Made by a program: the position numbers and the translations under genes
Assembly: GCF_030272615.1 (NCBI RefSeq)
Contig: NC_081413.1
Span: 143,628,476 to 143,692,475 of the forward strand
DNA: 64,000 nt
Direction: 5' to 3'
Source of the DNA: Cryptomeria japonica
Lineage: Eukaryota > Streptophyta > Pinopsida > Cupressales > Cupressaceae
Notes under the pieces: model-generated
Database searches by the model: none
Told to the model about the DNA's origin: nothing
What the model saw: the letters and a program-made list of their open reading frames with translations, nothing else
In this document: positions 35,142-47,567 of the stretch, piece after piece
How the letters are laid out: each line of letters begins with the position of its first letter
Numbering within the stretch: position 1 is the stretch's first letter

Positions 35142-38100
35142 TTACATGAATTTAAAGATATTTGCAAAAATGGTCTTTAGGGATCGCAAGTGGTCATCCC
35201 AACCTTTCTTCAAATTTGCCAAAATATTGATGAGAGCACTAAAAAGATAAGCGTGCATCTCTGCTCCTCTGAGATCTTCCAGAACACTCTTATTCAAAGC
35301 ATTCATAGCATCCTACTGACTTCTCAACAATGTATCCAACCAGGGAGTTATCAAATTTTAGAGTTCTCCCACTTTGCCAACTATTCTATCCTTTTCTTGA
35401 TTAAGGATCTTGATTTTGTCCAATAGAGCCATCACCTATGCTTAAAAATTACTAGAAAAAATTGATTGAGGGGCATAAGATTGAGAAATATCGACTAATT
35501 TTCCCTCACATTCTTTGATCTTCTTATCAATTTCAACTGTAAACTTAGGCAAAATAAGAAATGACTTATCTTATTGCCTTCATCTAATGCATCTTGAATA
35601 GTCTTCGAACCGGTTGTCAAACTAAATCTATCTCCTTCAATCATTTTCAAAACTGTCCTTAGCTGCATGGCATTGAATTGTTTAAGGATCTTTGCATCAA
35701 CCACTTTCTCCAAGGATACAAAATGATAATCTACTGCCTTCAACATACTCCTCAACTTATCGGAGGGTGATTCTGCAGTGTCTTGCTTGAAGGGTGGAAA
35801 AATATTCTCCAACACATCTGTCGCCATGGATATCAATTCTTTGTCCTCTGAATGATATTTCAATAAGTCCTCACTTGCCTTGGCTTATGCAAGAGCTACA
35901 AGTTTCAGTGCTTGTACCAGAGATAGAGAATTAAGATCAATAGGTCCTTGGGTGAGATCTGTGTTTGTGATAATCTATTTCCCTTTGTCCATAGCGTCTC
36001 TTGCCATTGGAACCTATTCAATCTTTTTTCCATCTGTCTCCTTCTCTACCTCTTCAACTTTCTCTACATCTTTACCCTTTTCATCTCTAACTTCCTCAAC
36101 TGCCTTTTCAGATTCAACATTTGTCACCAGAGGATTCTTATCAGCTTCATCGGAGTCAGTAACCTTCTCATTATAAAAAATGTCATCTCCAACTATATCT
36201 TGAACATTTGTCTGCACATCTGGAGCAATGGTATCATCTTGTACATGTACTTCTAGAGAGAGGTCATCTTTTGCCAAATTAACTTCATATCTGTGCTCTT
36301 CCAAAAATTGTTTAAAAATTGTTTCTGTCTTTTTAGCCACTTCATCTATTTTTCTGAGCATGATCTTGTTAACTCTCTCTTTTCTTCTAAATCTTTTCAC
36401 TTCACTCTTTGAAATCCCATAACACAAATTAACTAATACATACTCTCTTATTCTCCCATCTTCCAAACTAGTTGTATGCCTTCTGGCATTCAAAATTTCA
36501 TATAAACCCTTTGGAATTATAGATGATAATTCTATCAGGGCTTTGCTATATACATTCATATACTATACAACAACTTCCTCTAATGCCCTTTGATCATTTT
36601 CATCACAATTTTCATAGTATACAAATATATTCTTCAAATTTCCTTCCTTCACTACTTCATCAACTATTTCACTTAATGACATTGGGGGCACAATAGTATA
36701 GGTACTTTCTCCTTTACCCGATTTTAGAGCTTCATCAAGCTTAGACTTAGGCTTTCTACTGGGACAAGATGTACCAGATTGTTCAGCTGCAACTTTAGGC
36801 TTTTTGGTTGGCTGACCTTCACCGGATTATGGCTTCCTGACTACCCTGGCAGAGGTAGCAGTCTTCTTCACTTCCCACACTGCTTCATCAGATTCTATTT
36901 CTTCCTTAGTAGCTGCCACATAGAATCTCTCAAGCTTCCCTTTCTTCATCTTCTCTTCTCCATTGGAGGATTTGGTTTGAGGTTTAGGTGGAGGGACAAT
37001 ATTTTGTGCACCAGAGGAGGGTGTTGACTTTGTTTGCCTTGTCTTTGGAGGAGTAGACACATGTTTAGTCTTCTTTGGTCGAACCACGTCCCCCTCTTTC
37101 AGAATATTTTTCTCTCTAGCCCTGTGGACAACTTCCTTTGTGATACCCATGTTCTCAACGAGTTGTTCAACTTCTTTCCTTACTCTCTTTTGCATATCGG
37201 GCTTAGTGAATTGAGAATGTAAACTTTAAATCTTCTGCTTATAAGTATTGAATCTCTCTTCCTTCTCATCCACCAGCTTGCTCAGAAGATGTTGAGTATA
37301 CATGTCAAGAGTATTAGCATCAACGTCATACCCCATGGGCATGATCCATACTATTCTAGGTTCTACCGCTTCCATAAAACACTAGGCAATTTCCACAATG
37401 AAGCCTATGGTCTCCTCATATTTCTCTACTATTTCCTTCGGGATCCTTTCTCTACTCTACATCATGCCTTGGAATGATTTGAAATAGCCCCATAGGATAG
37501 CTCTCTGTGCTTGTGCATCACCCAATCCATGCAAATCTTCCTTAATCTGCACTGCCACCAGTTTATCATATGCCCACTATACCTTACCTACATCGGGGAT
37601 CTGATTTATGAAGTAGAGTGCCAAACAAATAATCAAAGTGCCAAACTTAAAGACAAGCTTCTTATCTTGCTTAATCTTCTTCAAATTTCTCATCAATTCA
37701 CTCAATAGTACTCTGCACAAGTCATACAACTTATTCTCCTTTAGGATTTGATATGATGCATAAATAGCTATACCAGAGGCTGAATTAGCTTTGCTAGATT
37801 GATATATGTTGTAGCTAGTCACCATGGATGCAAATCTCACATCATACTCAACAATATCACTTATTGTCATGGATCTCTTGTCATACTGTGAACTGGTTAC
37901 CTCTGTAACAGTTGTGTTTTTCACATTCCTCAGACATGGGACTTCATCGGTAGCATTCGAACATGTTACCATCTGGATAGTAGTCTTAGTAATCTTGTAT
38001 GGTTTGTATATCCATATGAATTCATCATGTACCCTGCTCAGAATATACCTAACCCACTCGGGCTCATAGAAAATCCAAAAGTTCATGAACTGTATGAAAC

Positions 38101-38310
38101 CCTTATCCTGCAAAGATTTAAAATTAGGTTTGAGATTTCCCATACCGTCAATCATGTGCTTGGTGTAAAGAGAGAAATTTTGCATTTCCAAGCTCAATAT
38201 TATAGTGTATATATGCCCTAATATCCTTGACATGCAATACCCCATACAAAATAGATGAGAATGCACCATTAAGATCGTCTTTCATTGATTTATAAAGATG
38301 CTTTTTGAAT
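35142..38310 (-). pseudogene. Element A2 ORF2 (second copy, N-terminus deleted)
   Basis: It is a close copy of 1004-4170, carrying the same C-terminal frameshift near 35571 and many of the same stops. It retains VRYILSRVH, VRFASMVTSYNIYQSS, GLYEILNARR and the C-terminal coiled coil MATDVLENIFPPF. A deletion near 38310-38330, relative to A1, removes about 750 bp: the first codons of ORF2, the spacer and the end of ORF1. A1 and A2 differ independently at some stops, for example 2973 in A1 against an open frame through 36827-37195 here. Confidence 0.75.
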
Positions 38311-38339
38311 TGTGGCTTGAAATTTCCTTTATTTCCTTT

Positions 38340-39193
38340 TCATTTGCATTGGTTAGCAATATGTCCAAATCTTCCACAAGCATAGCATCTTATATTCCCC
38401 CTATTTACCATACTTTTGCATTCAATTAACTTATGACCATACTTATTGCAATTGAAACATTGTCTGGAGAATGATGTAGTATTCTTATTAGCTCTATTTC
38501 TGCATTGACTTGCCATATGACCAAATTTATTGCAAACAAAACATTTACCGTTGAATTTATAAGCATAAGGCTGTCTAACCAAAGGTTTCTTGTTCTTCTG
38601 ATGATTGCTTTGAGCAGGAGCTTTCTCCTTTCTCAAATCCAAGTCCTCCCATATCACCTTTGTTCTTCTGACTTTTCAGCATTTTATCCAACTTAGTTGA
38701 GCTAGCATTGAATTTTTCTTTGTACTCATTAGCAGTGGTAAGTTCATCTCTAAGAATTATGATTTGTCTTTCAAGTTCTTGCTCATTATTCCGAGACCGT
38801 ATCAATTCAAGCTTCATGATTCAATCTGCAACATTCATCAGATCTATCCTTTAGGGACTGAGTCTGACTTTCTTCATTCTTCTTCCAGTCTTCAATCTCC
38901 TTTGTTAGCTTCATCACAATGGATTGAATTTTATTCTTTAGGACTACATTATCTCTAGAAATTTTTTCACATTCATTTGTCTTGTCTTGATTTTCAATGC
39001 ATTTCTCTTCGTTCTCCTTAAGTTTGTCCATCAACTCCTTTCTCTTCTCTCTAGACATGTTCACTTGATCTTTCAATGACTGAATGAATTTTTTTGCATC
39101 ACTCAAGTTTCTTCTCAGATCACTTGCTTCTTTGCTTGTTGCATCTAGGTTTTCAAGTGCTACAATAAGTTATCTCTACAAATCGGAGTTCAT
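38340..39193 (-). pseudogene. Element A2 ORF1 (gag-like, C-terminally truncated)
   Basis: It starts ATG at 39191-39193 (MNSDL and an early stop). The coiled coil LDATSKEASDLRRNLSDAKK is uninterrupted here, showing the site into which the solo LTR inserted in A1. Three knuckles (CFVCNKFGHMASQC, CFNCNKYGHKLIEC, CYACGRFGHIANQC) remain. The fourth knuckle and the tail were lost in the deletion. Frameshifts between coiled coil, linker and knuckles match those in A1, so they predate the duplication. Confidence 0.75.
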
Positions 39194-39246
39194 TGATTTA
39201 ATCTCCCAGATCTTCCTCAAGCGAATAGCCTTCCTAGGAGGAACTA

Positions 39247-39259
39247 GGCTCTGATACCA
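39247..39259 (-). other. Primer-binding site of A2
   Basis: TGGTATCAGAGCC on the minus strand, 5 bp from the LTR, identical to A1. Confidence 0.9.
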
Positions 39260-39264
39260 ATTAT

Positions 39265-40381
39265 TGGAAACAATGAACACTGAGAGGGGGGGTGAATCAA
39301 TGTTATGTAATTAACAAATTTCTAAACCACATGATATAACTGAATAAAAGCAAATAACCACAAAACCATAACACCAAAATTTTTACGTGGAAGTCCAAAA
39401 AGGGAAAAACCACGGTGTGATTGGAACCCACAATATTATAATACTGCGACCAGGAGTATAATAATATTAGAAGAGGGGAATGCACATGCATTGAGACACT
39501 ATTCAGATCTCGTTGCTCAATTACAAAGAGGGCTACAACCTGGAGGAAGGCTCACTTCCTTACAAGTGATTACAAATAAGAACAAGAATGTCTAAACTAA
39601 ATAGTAGCATCTACAAATACCAAAAATAAGTTCTGGTTAAGCTCAAATAGTCTTCTACCTCTGTTTCGTCTCTCTGCTTTGTCATATACTAGATCACAAA
39701 AATATTCAATCACACTCACAAAAGTGCGCACAATTTCTCATACGATCTTCCCATACACACATCTCATCACATCACACACCAAAATGCTCAAATGAATTGG
39801 TCTTATATATTTGCATCAACAAAATAAATCAATTTCCATGTCAGCTTCCAAAAATCGCATAACACACAACATGAAACGTGTAACCATAAGTCGGCTCAAT
39901 CCAATTACCAATCCATATGCAGACCCAAACAAATTGATAATAAAATTCTCACATGTCAGATCAATTGCCTTGAACTCGAAACCAATCACCAAAATCATCC
40001 CAAAGATTCCACATAACACGTTACACCAAAATAACTTTGTTCTTCCTAAATTATCGGTTATCGAATCTTCAATCTTGCACGAGAATCAATATAGGAGGCT
40101 AGGATTTGAATCAAACTGCCTCGAACATCTAACCATTTAACTCTTTCACTGCAACTAAAACTATGCAACCAAAATTGAGTTCTGCACAATATATCCATAC
40201 TCTGCCGCATACTGTATTCCACGTTCTAGACTTAAGCATAAATGAATATAAAACTTCCCAAACTTCCGATAGAACAAATCTGCATATACTAGATAGAATA
40301 TCTGATCTGAGTTGCCATCAATGACAACCCAAAATATTTCTCATGCACAAATCTCTACCAGTATAGTGTCTGTTGCCAACA
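39265..40381 (-). repeat. 5' LTR of element A2 (1,117 bp)
   Basis: Plus-strand TGGAAAC...GCCAACA, collinear with 7793-8929; about 20 bp are missing near 39350. The R-U5 block is at about 39380-39420. It is followed by ATGTGTATCTACGG, the gypsy leader also found after A1. Confidence 0.88.
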
Positions 40382-41525
40382 ATGTGTATCTACGGGGTAC
40401 GATCCACACTCCTTGAACCATCAAATGTAGGGATTTTTGGCCTCTAAAACAAAAGGTGTTTAGTGGGTGAACTTTTGTGGTTCTTGGTGTCTACCCATGC
40501 GATGGTGGCTCATTTAAGAATCCACTCCTGATCCCCAAAGAGTATTTTTAATGCATCCAACACAAGTGTGGATACTAGGGAGAACCATTAGTGTAGATAC
40601 ACGTAACCGTAGATACACGTAACCAAGTTGTCGCGGCTTTCACCTAAAGTATTAATTTATATAGAGGGAGAAGAAGTACCGCTTGGGTCATGCTCTCTCA
40701 CTTGGCCTTATGGGCTACCCAGGAGATAGGACCTCCTACCTAAAAAGAAGATGATAAAAAATTCTCTTACATCAAAGGTCCAATGGAAGGTGAGGGGAGA
40801 TGATGCTTTTGCTATCACCTCTAGGGTTATAAACATAAAGTGTGCAAAGGGCACCAAACACTTCAAACAAGTTCTTTAACCCCAAATGAAAAAGATGTGA
40901 CCCTAATTAAACTAGAAATGCAAAGACACACACGTAGATTACCCTTGCAACAAATGATTAATAGTTTTAATAAATTACCCCCACCTGCGAGAACACTTGT
41001 TAGGTTAATTTTAGAAAATCCAAATCCAAATGTGAAAAAGGGACCTTCGACAATAAATTTTTCTTCTTTTCAAGATAGTTGTACCACTTGTTAGTCTAAT
41101 CAAGAGGGTTAGGATAAAAACCAGATCTAAGAACCCTAAAATCAAAAGCAAAATGAAAACTAAAAATAAAAAATGCAGTTATACCAGTCACAGACACAGA
41201 AACAGAACACAAAAGCAAAAAGGCCGAACATAGATGCAAAAAGACAGTGATACTGAACATGCAAAGCATAAATCAGAAACAAAAACGTGCAAAGAAGTGA
41301 CCCAACCACAATTTCTAATTAGAGATACAAAAATACCAAACACAAACGCGATAACAACAATCTTGAACCTGCAAAGCATATATCAGAAACAAAAACATGC
41401 AAATAAGCGACCCAGACGTGATTTCTGGTCATAGACACAAAAAGACAGAAGGAAAATGTGGAAACAGGAACTGAGACCTGCAAAAAAAACCAAAATAGAA
41501 AACACAGACACACAATCGAAAACAC
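40382..41525 (-). mobile_element. Gypsy-like leader remnant, copy 2 (LTR missing)
   Basis: It is collinear with 8930 to about 10046, including the two-unit 110-bp repeat. A direct 14-bp-scale duplication GTAGATACACGTAACC occurs near 40600-40625 in this copy. The primer-site region and LTR seen at 10047-10989 are absent. Confidence 0.55.
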
Positions 41526-42101
41526 TACATCCTAAGAGAATTCACAGTGTCTTCCATCATCCCATAAATATGAAATAATAGTACATTTAAGTCTAGCATC
41601 TTGTAACTTCCACTAATTTTGTGGATGGTCCTCCCATCTTTAGTTGAATTTTATGATTTGTTCATTACAATTGTTGTATTTCCTTCACTTTCCTTTATTA
41701 CCGAGATTTTTGGATTCTTGGCATTTAGAGAACTATATCTAGAGATATATATTTGTGAGAAGGTTTAGCATATTAACAACCATCATGTTGTCTTATTGCA
41801 TTTCTCCACATATAGTGTAAAAATAATTTTTCCTCTCTTAATGCCAAGTAATTTTTTTTAAGTTGGATATGTGAAGGTGAAGTTGTAAATCCTAGGTTAA
41901 TCCGTGGAGTTCTTATTTGTTGCTTTGGTTTGCACTAGATGAAGATCTTAAAAAATTGGCATGTTGTGGTTTCCCATGTAAATAGTAAAACAATTGGCCC
42001 CAATATATATGTTGTTTATGTGTAGGTGATACAATTTGATTATCATACTTTTTGGGGCAACAACACACTAAATTTTAAGTGTAAATAGCTTGAGTCACTT
42101 T
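41526..42101. other. Unassigned flank of B2, copy of 10990-11569
   Basis: Nothing recognisable apart from being the second copy of the B1 left flank. It ends in the target-site sequence GAAAG at 42102-42106. Confidence 0.45.
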
Positions 42102-42106
42102 GAAAG

Positions 42107-43592
42107 TGTTGGCATTATATTGCCATTGAAGTTAACTAGTAAGTATGTCAACTGATATGCAGGATATTGTTACTGACATTAGAGATTGTTGGCATGATGA
42201 TGTCAACCAGTAAGTTTGCCAACCGGTAAGCAAGCAAACCCAATAACTGCAATCCGATATAACATGACCTAACTGACAGAATAGTGAAGTGCCCGATATG
42301 AAGGTTAACCGGTTAGTGTACACTGATAGCATGTTCGATCAGTGAGAAAAGTTGAACCGACATAATCAAGTGAGCTGGATGCTGATAGAGTTGTCACGTG
42401 GACTCTAGGTGGCAAATGTGCATTCGGTAGGTGAATGGTGCGTCGGTGAGGTAGCTTCCGACTAAGTCTGTATAAATGTCAACTTCAAAAATCACGGATC
42501 AATTGCAAATGAGTGCGGCTCAAAGAAGAGAATATTTGATCGTCTAGCTGATCTGGAGAAGGAAATTGCTAAGTCATTTATTATGATTGACAAAATCAAG
42601 ACTGATGAATAGAGTCGAGTTTGCTAAATATAGTAAATGTTCATAGGAAGAATAAAAAGAGGACATAGCTTTTTATTTTACTATTGCAAGTTTTTGATTC
42701 AAGAAAGATGAGATCCAATTTGATTTGGATCAAGGTCAGTGAAGAAAACCTTAAGCGTGTGAAGTTTGAGTTTGTGTTTTGGTGAGAAAGCATATATATA
42801 AATATGCAGATCAAAAACAGAAGTAGGTTGAGAGAGAGTATACTTGATGAGAGATCTATGATATAGTGAATCTCTACGAGAAAAGAGTTGATTAGTCTGA
42901 GTATGAGAAAATATTAAAGTGACTGAGTGTTGGAGAAGAACTGGTAAGGAAGGTTTAACCGACGAGGGTTAAGGTAACCGGTAAACTGTTACAGAGTATA
43001 ACAGTCTGTTAAACCGACATTGTCTGAACTGGTAAGAGATCAACAAAGAGTGAAGGAGAGCAAGGTGAGTTTTAGAGAAGATCCAACAAGGATGAAACCG
43101 AGTTGTAGAGGTTTCAGAAAGTAAGAACAAAAGAGCGATAGAACAGAGAAGCACTAATACAAAAAAGAAGTTTAACCAACAGAGTGAATAGTTTCTAGGT
43201 GTTACAAAACTTAGTTGTCACCAGATGTTTATTATTGTATTGAATTTATAACTCATTGTATTTCACTAAGTAGGTTCTTGGTGCAGGGGTTGGTACTCCT
43301 TTGGGTAGGTGCCCATAATTGCTAGGGGTTCGTGCTCCTTGGGTTGCTGCCATAAACATTGTACATCTGTTATTTCACTATGAGGCTGGATTGGAGCAAT
43401 AGATCTCCAACAACTTTTCTCATCGAGGTTTTGCCCACATTGGGTTTTCCTCGTATATCCGGTGTTATGTGATGTGCTCCCGTGTGTGATTACTTGTTAG
43501 TGTTTTCATTATCCTACCGGTTGCACACATTTTTTGAAATTGTTTATAATCACCGATTCACCCCCCCTCTCGGTGATATCTTATGTTCTGCA
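42107..43592 (+). repeat. 5' LTR of element B2 (1,486 bp)
   Basis: TGTTGGCATT...CTGCA, collinear with 11575-13135 with small deletions, among them about 40 bp near 42525 and about 30 bp near 43290. The C run before the end has 7 C against 17 in B1. A TATA box copy is near 42794. Confidence 0.9.
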
Positions 43593-43594
43593 AT

Positions 43595-43607
43595 TGGTAT
43601 TAGAGCC
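43595..43607 (+). other. Primer-binding site of B2
   Basis: TGGTATTAGAGCC, as in B1, including the T variant at the seventh base. Confidence 0.9.
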
Positions 43608-43667
43608 TTAGGTTCCCTATTTGTCAAAGCTTTCTCTAGCTTGGGTAGATTTTGGTTTAAGAACACA

Positions 43668-45127
43668 ATGGCAAGGAATGAGTCCTCCTCCTCCAAAGCT
43701 CCCATGTTTGATGGTACCAACTATGCCTTCTGGAGCATAATAATGGAAACCTACATGTCCTCCCTAGGTTTTGATGTTTGGATGTCTATGCACAATGGGT
43801 ATACTGTCCCTAATAATCCTCCTACAGATCCAGATGCTAAGGAGTATGAAAACAATTCCAAGGCCAAGCATGCTATTCTCAGTGGTCTGTCTGATAATGA
43901 GTTTGTTAAGGTCATGCACTTCTCATCCGCCAAGGAAACTTGGGATAAGCTGAAAAGATTGTTTGAAGGAGATGTCAAGGTCAAGGAGGCTGAACTACAA
44001 ACATTAAGAGGTCAACTTGAAGGCTTGAAGATGAAAGATGAAGAGAAGATTATTGATTATCTTCACAGAATTGATGAAATTGTGAACAGTATTAGAGGAC
44101 TTGGAGAAGATATAGCTGATGAAGTGATTGTGAAAAAAGTATTTATCACTCCATCTAAGTATGACACAAAGGTCTCTGCAATAGAAGAAGCCAAGGATCT
44201 AAATTTTTTTTCAATGGATGAGTTATTTGGGTCCCTAACCGCTTATGAGATGAGAACAACTAGTGAAGGAACTTTAAAGAAAGAGGCTACTTTCAACTCC
44301 CTCAAAAAGGGTAAGGAAGAAATTACTCATGGAGAATCTAGTGAAGACTCAGACACAGTGGTAGCAAAACTTGTAAGAAATCTTAAAAGAGGATCCAATA
44401 AGTACAAAGGAAAAATACCTCTCAAATGTTTTAACTGTGGTAAAATACGATACTTTGCCTCAAAATGTCCCTATAGTGAGAATGATGGAGAAGAGCAACA
44501 AAGAACTAACAAATCTTTGGGTAAGGTTAAAAAGAAGAATGCTTACTGACAAGATAGAAGAAGCTACCGGAAGCAAAACAACCTGTATGCTATCGAAGAT
44601 GATGCAACAGATGAAGAAAGTGCCTCAGAAAATGACTACTGTGAGCATGAAAGAAAAACCAATGTCTTTATGGCACTAGATGAACCGGTTGATGAAAAAA
44701 ATGAAGATGAAGACATTGAAGCTAAAGTGGACCTGGAAGGTGAGCTCATAAGTTCTCTTGAGGAGTTACGTAAAATAAGAAGAGATCTCAAAAAGGTTAA
44801 GTGTGCTGCTGCTGAAGAACAAGACCATTTGAAGCAATCCTTAGATGAGTCCAAGAAAACAATTTTTGATTTGACACTCCAGTTGGAAGAGGCCAAGAGG
44901 ATATGTGAAGTTACATCCTCTGATTTGATAAAGAAGGAGAAGGAACATCAGAATTTGGAAGAAGAAATTGTAAGGCTCATAAAGGAGCTTGAAAAGAGTA
45001 AAGATGAATTGAAGATGAGAAGCAAGTATGAGGGCAACACTAAAGCCTTGGACAAAATGTTGAGTAATCAGAAGCACTCAAAAGATACCGAAGGTTTAGG
45101 ATTTGAAGAGGGACAAAGTTCAAACAA
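43668..45127 (+). pseudogene. gag: B2 gag, truncated by an internal deletion
   Basis: MARNESSSSKAP starts at 43668 and the UBN2-type capsid region is fully open. The frame runs through the knuckle CFNCGKIRYFASKC, in which Gly-His became Arg-Tyr, to the TGA at 44547-44549 shared with B1. Beyond that stop the acidic coiled coil and LDKMLSNQKHSKD continue to about 45127, then sequence jumps into the 3' LTR. All of pol and roughly the first 145 bp of the 3' LTR are gone. Confidence 0.85.
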
Positions 45128-45945
45128 CTAACTAGCAGAATAGTGAAGTGCCTGATCTGAAGGTTAACCAGTTGGTGTATACTGGTAGCATGTTCGGTCG
45201 GTGACCAAAGTTGAACCGACACAATCAAGTGAGCTAGATATTGAGAAAGTTTTCACATGGACTCCAAGTGACAAACATGCATTGGGTAGGTGAATGGTGC
45301 GTCTGTGAGATAGTTGCCAACTAAGTCCGTATTAATGTCAACTGCAAAAATCACGGATCAGTTGCAAAGGATTGTGGCTCAAAGAAGATGGATGGGCAAA
45401 GATTTGATTCTTTGACATCATGACCATAGAAGGATACTTGATCGTCTAGCTGATCTGGAGAAGGAAACTACTAAGTCATTTATTGTGATCCACAAAATCA
45501 AGACTGATGAACAGAGTTGAGTTTGCTAAATATAGTAAACGTCCATAGGAAGAATAAAAAGAGGACAAAGCTTTTTACTGTACTATTGCAGGTTGTCAAT
45601 TTAGGAAATATGAGATCCGATTTGATTTGGATCAAGGTTGGTGAATAAAACCCTAAGCGCGTGAAGTTTGAGGTTGTGTTTTGGCGGGAAAGCATATATA
45701 TAAATTTGCAAGTCAAAAACTGAAGTAGGTTGAGAGAGGGTATGCTTGATGAAAGATCTATGATATAGTGAATCTCTACGAGGAAAGAGTTGATCAGTCT
45801 GAGTGTGAGAGAAAATATTGATGCGACTGAGTGTTGGAGAAGAACCGGTACAGAAGGTTTAACCGGCAAGGGTTAAGGTAACCGGTAAATTGTTATAGAG
45901 TATAACAGTATGTTAAACCGATAGTGTCTGAATCGGTAAGAGCTC
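45128..45945 (+). repeat. B2 3' LTR, left part
   Basis: It is collinear with about 19214-20039. It is interrupted by LTR-c at 45946. The preceding five bases are AGCTC, not the AGATT found in B1 and at 54536; two or three substitutions are needed to derive one from the other. Confidence 0.85.
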
Positions 45946-47319
45946 TGATGAATAATGATGAACAACAGATACCCTAATTGGTACTGAGAGGGGGGGGGGT
46001 GAATCAGTATATGCAAAATCCTCTCCGCAACTTATCAAGTTAAAACAATGCTAACCAGTTGTCTTCATTACTGAACTTAACCATGACAATACCGGTTAAA
46101 CACAGTAAGACTTCAAACAACATAAACCGGTAAAACTGAACACTTCAAATACATTCAATACTTGATAACTACTTCACCCATAAACATATGCATGTGGTGT
46201 ATCAACAATACCATAACCATTAGCTCTGAATGCATAATCACTTAAACAAAGAATACTTAATCATCACATGAAAAATGCACAACTCATGACACACAAATTT
46301 TTCACGTGGAAACCCAAATGGGAAAAACCACGGTGGGGATGAATATCCACAAGCTTGTTTTGAACTCTTTTGAAGCTCGCTTTGTTAGGAGCCTAGTTCG
46401 GTTAAAGAATTTACAATAAGGTTCTGCTAGGAACCGATCCTGTTAAAGATCACCCAATTAAGGGATGGCTATATACCCTGTTAAAGGTTACCTTGCTAGA
46501 AGATTTAAAGAACTCAATGAACTTGAGTCACCTGGTTAGAGGATTTATAGTAAGCCTGTTAAAGATGCCCGACAAAGGGATTTTCCTTCTGTTGAAATGG
46601 CTAGAAGACAATAGGTAAAACGTTGATCTGATAACAACACTATATGCTAAGGTAGATCCTTTTCAGTTCCTCTACTCTGTAATCACACTCTGCAATTTTC
46701 TCTCACTGGTCTGGCAAATATCTCATCACTTCGATACATACACAACTTTTGCCAACAACTTACAATAACAAACATCATTGACCTTATAGACAACAATTAG
46801 GTCGGTAGCATAAACCCTAAACCCTAAGCTTTTAGGTTTACTATTACAGTCGGTCAAATCCTGACCGTCCAAACACTTTCCATAGAGTGAAACAATCTCA
46901 AACAGATCACAAGTCATTCCGCATCGTCCATTCTTCACCGCACATAGAAATCAGTAACTCATCACACTTTCTTCTCATACTGCTAGGAAGAATGTTCATT
47001 CCCGAGGTAGAAATTTAATGTAGTCGATCTTCACATGCAAGATCCTCAAGGAAATCCTTCACGTACACAAAGCTGACGTGGCATCTCGATCTCATCTTCA
47101 TCTCTTAGCTAACTCATCACAATGTCACCGGTTGCATCGCACAAGTTGGATTGCCAAACCGAAAACCCTAAAGCTGAAACTACCAACTGGTAGTCACACT
47201 TAGTGAAACCCAGACATCGGTTTACTGCAACTCTTCATACCAGTTCACTTGCAGTTATTGACATCAATGAAAACATACATTATCATCATATTATCATACC
47301 GGTTCATCAAATTCCAACA
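45946..47319 (-). repeat. C-family LTR-c (3' LTR of C3, 1,374 bp)
   Basis: TGATGAATAATG...TTCCAACA on the plus strand. It has the AGATACCCTAATTGG variant of LTR-a, so it is the duplicate of LTR-a. It retains the empty site CTCATGAC (46283-46290) of the hAT insertion found in LTR-d. Confidence 0.9.
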
Positions 47320-47567
47320 ATCTCCCCCTTTTACATTGATGGCAATACTTAGTGTAGTATTGTAACTAAAAACATCATAGACCAGTGTATCTAAAATATC
47401 TTCTCCCCTATCTCATATATCTTCTCCCCCTTTGACAACAATGCCAAAGCGGAGGCACAATATTCCTTACTCCACTATGGTGCTCCCCCTACGGAGTATC
47501 ATCCTTCAACACATCAATCCTAAAAGATTTGACACTGTAATACTTGATTGATGTGGAGCACACATCT

